Below, one piece after another: positions 15,435 to 18,904 of a DNA stretch of 18,904 nucleotides. Origin of the DNA: Sanchytrium tribonematis (lineage: Eukaryota > Sanchytriomycota > Sanchytriomycetes > Sanchytriales > Sanchytriaceae). How positions within the stretch are numbered: position 1 is the stretch's first letter; each line of letters starts with the position of its first letter. The translations under genes and the position numbers were made by a program. A model generated the notes under the pieces. That model worked only from the letters and a program-made list of their open reading frames with translations. It was not told the DNA's origin and did no database searches. The stretch is from NCBI GenBank assembly GCA_018985235.1, contig JADGIG010000107.1, positions 1 to 18,904 on the forward strand. The letters run 5' to 3'.

Positions 15435-16832
15435 ATGAATTTTTTCCGTACTTTTGCCATTGACCCTATCAAATCACTTTTGGGTTTCGACGATGAAAAC
15501 TCTACGCAGCCAAAAGTGAAAGCGACAGAAAATATTCGGACATTAAAAAAGAATCCACTTATCAAATCCATAAGAAAATCATTAGATGAAAATCAGTTTC
15601 AAAATGTCATTGACCTGTTGATTGAGTTTGCATCTAACTTTCAATTTGAAGCAGATTTGATTTATGCAGAAATTCGGTTAAGAAATAATGGACAATGGAA
15701 AATCATGTTTGAAAAATACAAGGACGACGACAATTTACCAAATAGGAATTTAGCTATGGGATTACTTTACTATTTTGGGTTCGGAATTTATAAGAACAAA
15801 ACTTACTCGTTGGCTGAATTTGAAAAGATATCAACAAGTAGTGCAGTTGCCCTATATTTTATGGGATGTATTCACTATGAATTTAAGAGGTACGAAAAGG
15901 CATTTGAATGTCATAGCAAATCCATGGATATGAATTACAATCCTGCATTCAGTTCTTTAGGTTGGTTGTATAAAATTGGAGCAGGTGTCGAAAAAGATAT
16001 TGCTATCGCAAAAGAGCATTTTGAAAAATCACCAAAAAATCCTTCTTCATTGTTTTCACTTGGAAAAATTTACTATGAGAGTGATGATATTGCCAAATCC
16101 ATTGATTATTTTTCAAGATCCTCTGAATTTGGATGTTGTCTTGGTCTGCACTTTCTTGGAGTGATTTATTGGGCGGGAAAAAGTGTTGAAAGAGATGAAG
16201 ACACTGCTTGGCAATATTTTAATCAGGCATTTGAGTTGGGTAGTATGGATTCTCTTCTATTTTTAGGTACTTATTTCAAGAACAAGAATGATTTTGAAAA
16301 GGCTATTTCATACTTCAAGCTTGCTATCACCAAAGATATTTACCAGTCAAATTACCGATTGGGGAAGTTATATCTCAAAAATACAAAACAATTTGATCTT
16401 GCCATTGAACAATTAAAGGCTGGTGCCCAGAAAAACGATCCTAAAGCCATATTTCTTTTAGGAGATTGTTACTTTAAAGGTCATGGGGTTGAGAAAGACA
16501 TTGAGACTGCCATAATCAAATATGAATTGGCTGGATCACTGGGGTTTGCCGACAGCTATTACAAATTATCAAGTCTTTACAAAGGAAAATATGGCATGCC
16601 AGTTGACCTTGCTTACCACTTTAAGTTTTTGGAAAAAGCTGCTGCATTGAACATGCCTCTGGCGTGTCGTAAGCTCGCACTTTGTTATCAAACTGGAAGT
16701 GGTGTAGCTATATCAGATGATGCTGCCATAGAATGTTTCGAGAAAGCGATACAGCTTGGAGATAAAGAGTCGAAATTACTGTTGGAAAGATTAAATCAGA
16801 AGCGGTACAAAAGGCAACGACGTAGCATGTAG
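15435..16832 (+). CDS. Sel1-like repeat (TPR-type) protein
   Basis: 465 residues. From about residue 105 to 455 there are roughly nine Sel1-like helix pairs with the A..LG..Y..G.GV..D...A...F..A pattern, for example SLGWLYKIGAGVEKDIAIAK, LGVIYWAGKSVERDEDTAWQ, LGDCYFKGHGVEKDIETAII and LALCYQTGSGVAISDDAAIE. Such solenoids are adaptor scaffolds; the best known acts in ER-associated degradation (SEL1L/Hrd3). No signal peptide or transmembrane segment is present, which argues against the ER protein itself. The C-terminus is basic (KRYKRQRRSM). It follows the AK7-like gene by 50 bp on the same strand. The specific partner cannot be told. Confidence 0.88.
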   Translation: MNFFRTFAIDPIKSLLGFDDENSTQPKVKATENIRTLKKNPLIKSIRKSLDENQFQNVIDLLIEFASNFQFEADLIYAEIRLRNNGQWKIMFEKYKDDDNLPNRNLAMGLLYYFGFGIYKNKTYSLAEFEKISTSSAVALYFMGCIHYEFKRYEKAFECHSKSMDMNYNPAFSSLGWLYKIGAGVEKDIAIAKEHFEKSPKNPSSLFSLGKIYYESDDIAKSIDYFSRSSEFGCCLGLHFLGVIYWAGKSVERDEDTAWQYFNQAFELGSMDSLLFLGTYFKNKNDFEKAISYFKLAITKDIYQSNYRLGKLYLKNTKQFDLAIEQLKAGAQKNDPKAIFLLGDCYFKGHGVEKDIETAIIKYELAGSLGFADSYYKLSSLYKGKYGMPVDLAYHFKFLEKAAALNMPLACRKLALCYQTGSGVAISDDAAIECFEKAIQLGDKESKLLLERLNQKRYKRQRRSM

Positions 16833-16896
16833 TCAAATTTATGTAGCATAAGTGTATCAATAAAATCAATTGAATTTATTTCATGGACAAATTACC

Positions 16897-17055
16897 TTAA
16901 CATGTTTTGTTTTTCTCTAATTCTAATTTCGCAGTTAAATGGTTGTTACAGATTTGTTGCATTTGCTTTAAAGACTTTTCAAATGTGCTTTCATTGCTTG
17001 ACTCTTTAAATCCATCAATTTCAACGGTGATTAAATGGGGATTCCCTTGTGACAT
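16897..17055 (-). CDS. GON7: small ORF, possible KEOPS subunit GON7
   Basis: 52 residues. It begins MSQGNPHLITVEIDGFKE, and the second half is one helix with NNHLTAKLELEKNK. That helix resembles the fungal Gon7 segment just before its end (N.FLT.RMEL.KNK), and the N-terminal beta-like part fits the animal GON7 layout. GON7 is a small, disordered-tail subunit of the KEOPS complex, which makes the t6A base in tRNAs. The protein is much shorter than known members and the match is from memory of a poorly conserved family. The ATG lies 6 bp from the RRP1 ATG on the opposite strand. Alternative: an unrelated small protein. Confidence 0.42.
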   Translation of the reverse strand: MSQGNPHLITVEIDGFKESSNESTFEKSLKQMQQICNNHLTAKLELEKNKTC

Positions 17056-17061
17056 TCGACA

Positions 17062-18243
17062 ATGATTACAGGAGAAATAGCACGAAAAGTAACTGCAACC
17101 ACCCGCCAAATTAGAGATACTGCACTGCTAGAATTATTCCAATCGATGGATCATTCTAAAAAATACTCAGAGGAAGAATGGATGAATTTTTTCAAAACAA
17201 TTTTTTATCATTTTTGGCTGACTGACAAACAATATGTTCAACATCACATTGCAGATGTTGTGAGCGAACAACTCTTGACTGATAAGAAGTATTCTCTGTG
17301 TTTTTTGGAGTATTTTTGGAAATATATGAGCAAAGAATGGCACAATTTAGATATGTACCGACTTGACAAATATTATGATTTATTTAGAAGATTTTACATG
17401 AACACATTCAAGTGTTTGCATTATCATGACTATGATTTAAGTGTTTTTCAGAATATTATGCAAATACTCCGCAAAGACCAGTGTCCATTAAGCGATGACA
17501 GTTTAAACACTCCTAATGGCCTAAGATATCATTGTATTGAAGTGATTTTAGATGAATTCTGTCGAGCTTGTAGTGACAAAGAGGATCTGGATATTTTCCC
17601 ACAGATTTTACTTAAAGAAGAATTTTTAATGTGTCTTATTAAACCTATACTACATTTGTTCCAAAACACTAGAGATATTGGATTGCTTAATCGCTTAAGA
17701 GAAGAATTTTTGCAAAAGATATTAAATTTACTTGACCAAGTAGACGAAAAAGCTTTGCAATATGCTGTTGATATATTTTACTCGTTCCCATCTTCTTTTA
17801 CTTTATCAGAAGATAAACGTAAAACTCTATTTGATATTATTCAAACATTTGGCCACGTTACTCCTCAGTTCATCAAATTAGATGACATTCCAGATCTTGT
17901 TCATATTGATGATGCCGATATGGTGGAAGTAGAGTTTGACCCCAACATGCAGCCAGCGTCAGAATTATCACTACGAGAATTAGAGGGCGAGAAATTGGAA
18001 AAATTGAAAGAAGTTAGACAGCTTTGGATAATGGCACCAAAAGCACATGCGAAACCAGAATCCGATATGTGTTATCCAATTGAAGCATTATTTGGAGTTA
18101 TCCCAAAAGTGAATTTAAATATTCCAAAACTAAACAAACTGAACAAATGCAGTCATTCCAAAAATGTTCACTTTCGATTAAAGCATAACAAAATTAAACA
18201 TTTTCACAAAAGGCAACCTCCAAGCTTTATTGGAACACAATAA
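17062..18243 (+). CDS. RRP1: RRP1/NOP52 ribosomal RNA processing protein
   Basis: 393 residues. RRP1 is a nucleolar factor for 27S pre-rRNA processing in the large ribosomal subunit pathway. The N-terminal helical domain has the family pattern: EIARKVTATTRQIRDTALLE at the start, then EEWMNFFKTIFYHFWLTDK, and FLEYFWKYMSKEWHNLDMYR followed by LDKYYDLFRRF. The C-terminal part keeps the basic motif VHFRLKHNKIKHFHKRQPP, seen at the end of RRP1 proteins. Length is a little below the animal and yeast forms, with a shorter low-complexity tail. The ATG at 17062 is the first in frame and places the start only 6 bp from a minus-strand ATG. The stop TAA lies in AATAAA. Confidence 0.93.
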   Translation: MITGEIARKVTATTRQIRDTALLELFQSMDHSKKYSEEEWMNFFKTIFYHFWLTDKQYVQHHIADVVSEQLLTDKKYSLCFLEYFWKYMSKEWHNLDMYRLDKYYDLFRRFYMNTFKCLHYHDYDLSVFQNIMQILRKDQCPLSDDSLNTPNGLRYHCIEVILDEFCRACSDKEDLDIFPQILLKEEFLMCLIKPILHLFQNTRDIGLLNRLREEFLQKILNLLDQVDEKALQYAVDIFYSFPSSFTLSEDKRKTLFDIIQTFGHVTPQFIKLDDIPDLVHIDDADMVEVEFDPNMQPASELSLRELEGEKLEKLKEVRQLWIMAPKAHAKPESDMCYPIEALFGVIPKVNLNIPKLNKLNKCSHSKNVHFRLKHNKIKHFHKRQPPSFIGTQ

Positions 18244-18287
18244 ATAATCTGTGACTGTAATTGTGCAACTGCCCCCTTCAAATTTTA

Positions 18288-18904
18288 ATGAAAGTCTTTT
18301 CATTTATTTTGCTGGCACTTGTAATAGCAGTGCCTAAAAAGCAGGTTAAATTGGAAGATAAAACAGCATCGATTGCTGATGATTTTCAAATATTAAGAAG
18401 CAACCATTCCGGTCTTTATTACAGCTCAAACATATCCAATATCACATTTAATGACTTCATATATAGTGAAGGGCTATGGGCGCCATTTAACGCTGTTCAA
18501 AATATTTCGACTGTAATGAGTATCTTCAATTCCCCCGGAATAGTTGGCAAATTGACAGATTTTGAGTCTTGGTTCGAATTTCTTGCAACTCGTGTGAGCT
18601 ACTACAACTTGCCATTGGGTATTATTGTAGACTGCAAAGTAAATGGATCAAGTACAGTTCCAGAATTTACACGATTTCGCCTTGCACCCCAATATATCTT
18701 GGACACCAAAGTCATACATAGAAAATCAAGCTACGTGAGCTATATATTCAAGCCATACGGTGTGAAGGATTCTAAATTATACAAAATAATTCATTTAACA
18801 AAAGCTGTGAATGAAACTGCAGATTTTTCTAATTTTAATTCTACAATTAACAAAAATGTATTTATGAAGGATTCTAAAGGAGTAGGTCTACTATTTTCAA
18901 AATG
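18288..18904 (+). CDS. secreted glycoprotein of unknown family (5' part, runs off the window)
   Basis: From ATG at 18288 an uninterrupted frame runs 205 codons to the window end. It begins with a clear signal peptide (MKVFSFILLALVIAV). The mature part has many N-glycosylation sequons (NHS, NIS, NIT, NIS, NGS, NET, NST) and few Cys, and is rich in aromatic and beta-type stretches (GLYYSSNISNITFNDFIYSE, YVSYIFKPYGV). No membrane segment is seen in the visible part. No domain is recognised. The gap to RRP1 is 44 bp on the same strand. A surface, cell-wall or secreted protein is likely; the function is unknown. Confidence 0.72.
   Translation, partial: MKVFSFILLALVIAVPKKQVKLEDKTASIADDFQILRSNHSGLYYSSNISNITFNDFIYSEGLWAPFNAVQNISTVMSIFNSPGIVGKLTDFESWFEFLATRVSYYNLPLGIIVDCKVNGSSTVPEFTRFRLAPQYILDTKVIHRKSSYVSYIFKPYGVKDSKLYKIIHLTKAVNETADFSNFNSTINKNVFMKDSKGVGLLFSK

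Noticed and set aside
1-18904. Alternative genetic code (ciliate-type stop reassignment)
   Set aside because: The long conserved genes (fumarase, RRP1, asparaginase, K+ channel, glucosidase II) have no internal stops outside introns and end at family-typical positions with TAA, TAG or TGA.
1-18904. Chlorarachniophyte nucleomorph origin, suggested by 19-nt introns
   Set aside because: Nucleomorphs carry mainly housekeeping and plastid genes; ciliary, ion-channel, copper-fist and secreted-protein genes do not fit.
1-18904. CRISPR arrays, insertion sequences, tandem repeats, replication origins
   Set aside because: No repeated units with spacers, terminal inverted repeats, transposase motifs or satellite blocks were seen on reading through the window.

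Overview
This window looks like a very compact, AT-rich nuclear genome segment from a flagellated eukaryote with respiring mitochondria. Evidence: a eukaryotic Pol III tRNA-Gly gene, an ER glucosidase II, a nucleolar RRP1, two cilium-type proteins (CFAP100-like and adenylate kinase 7-like), mitochondrial fumarase and COQ10, and a six-transmembrane K+ channel. The long conserved genes read cleanly in the standard code. Intergenic spaces are tens of bases. A copper-fist protein (a domain best known from fungi) hints at the fungal side of the tree, but I cannot assign a lineage.

The most striking feature is intron size. Glucosidase II (922-3478) and fumarase (10563-11991, minus) are each broken by a frameshift that disappears when a GT-AG intron of exactly 19 nt is removed (2966-2984 and 10709-10727). 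In both genes the conserved protein then continues across the junction. A third, weaker candidate of 14 nt sits at the start of an asparaginase-ankyrin gene.

Layout. 1-800: a possible partial minus-strand gene start, a small minus-strand gene with an in-frame TGA, and tRNA-Gly(TCC) on the minus strand. 922-3478 (+): glucosidase II alpha. 3495-5898 (minus): an unknown secreted/membrane protein, a copper-fist protein with a metallothionein-like tail, and an unknown secretory protein. 5910-6335 (+): a coding-like stretch with an in-frame TAA and no ATG. 6314-7216 (minus): a coiled-coil protein. 7311-9229 (+): asparaginase-ankyrin lacking the N-terminal nucleophile motif. 9310-13051 (minus): Kv-type channel, fumarase, CFAP100-like. 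13205-13693 (+): COQ10. 13697-14011 (minus): unresolved or decayed small gene. 14065-16832 (+): AK7-like protein and a Sel1-repeat protein. 16897-17055 (minus): a small GON7-like ORF that starts 6 bp from RRP1 (17062-18243, +). 18288-end (+): N-terminal part of a secreted glycoprotein.

The genes are a mix of housekeeping functions with no operon logic. Recurrent themes are protein folding/secretion, mitochondrial metabolism, cilium structure and RNA maturation. About half of the stop codons are TAAA, several inside AATAAA, suggesting that stop codon and poly(A) signal are merged in this genome.
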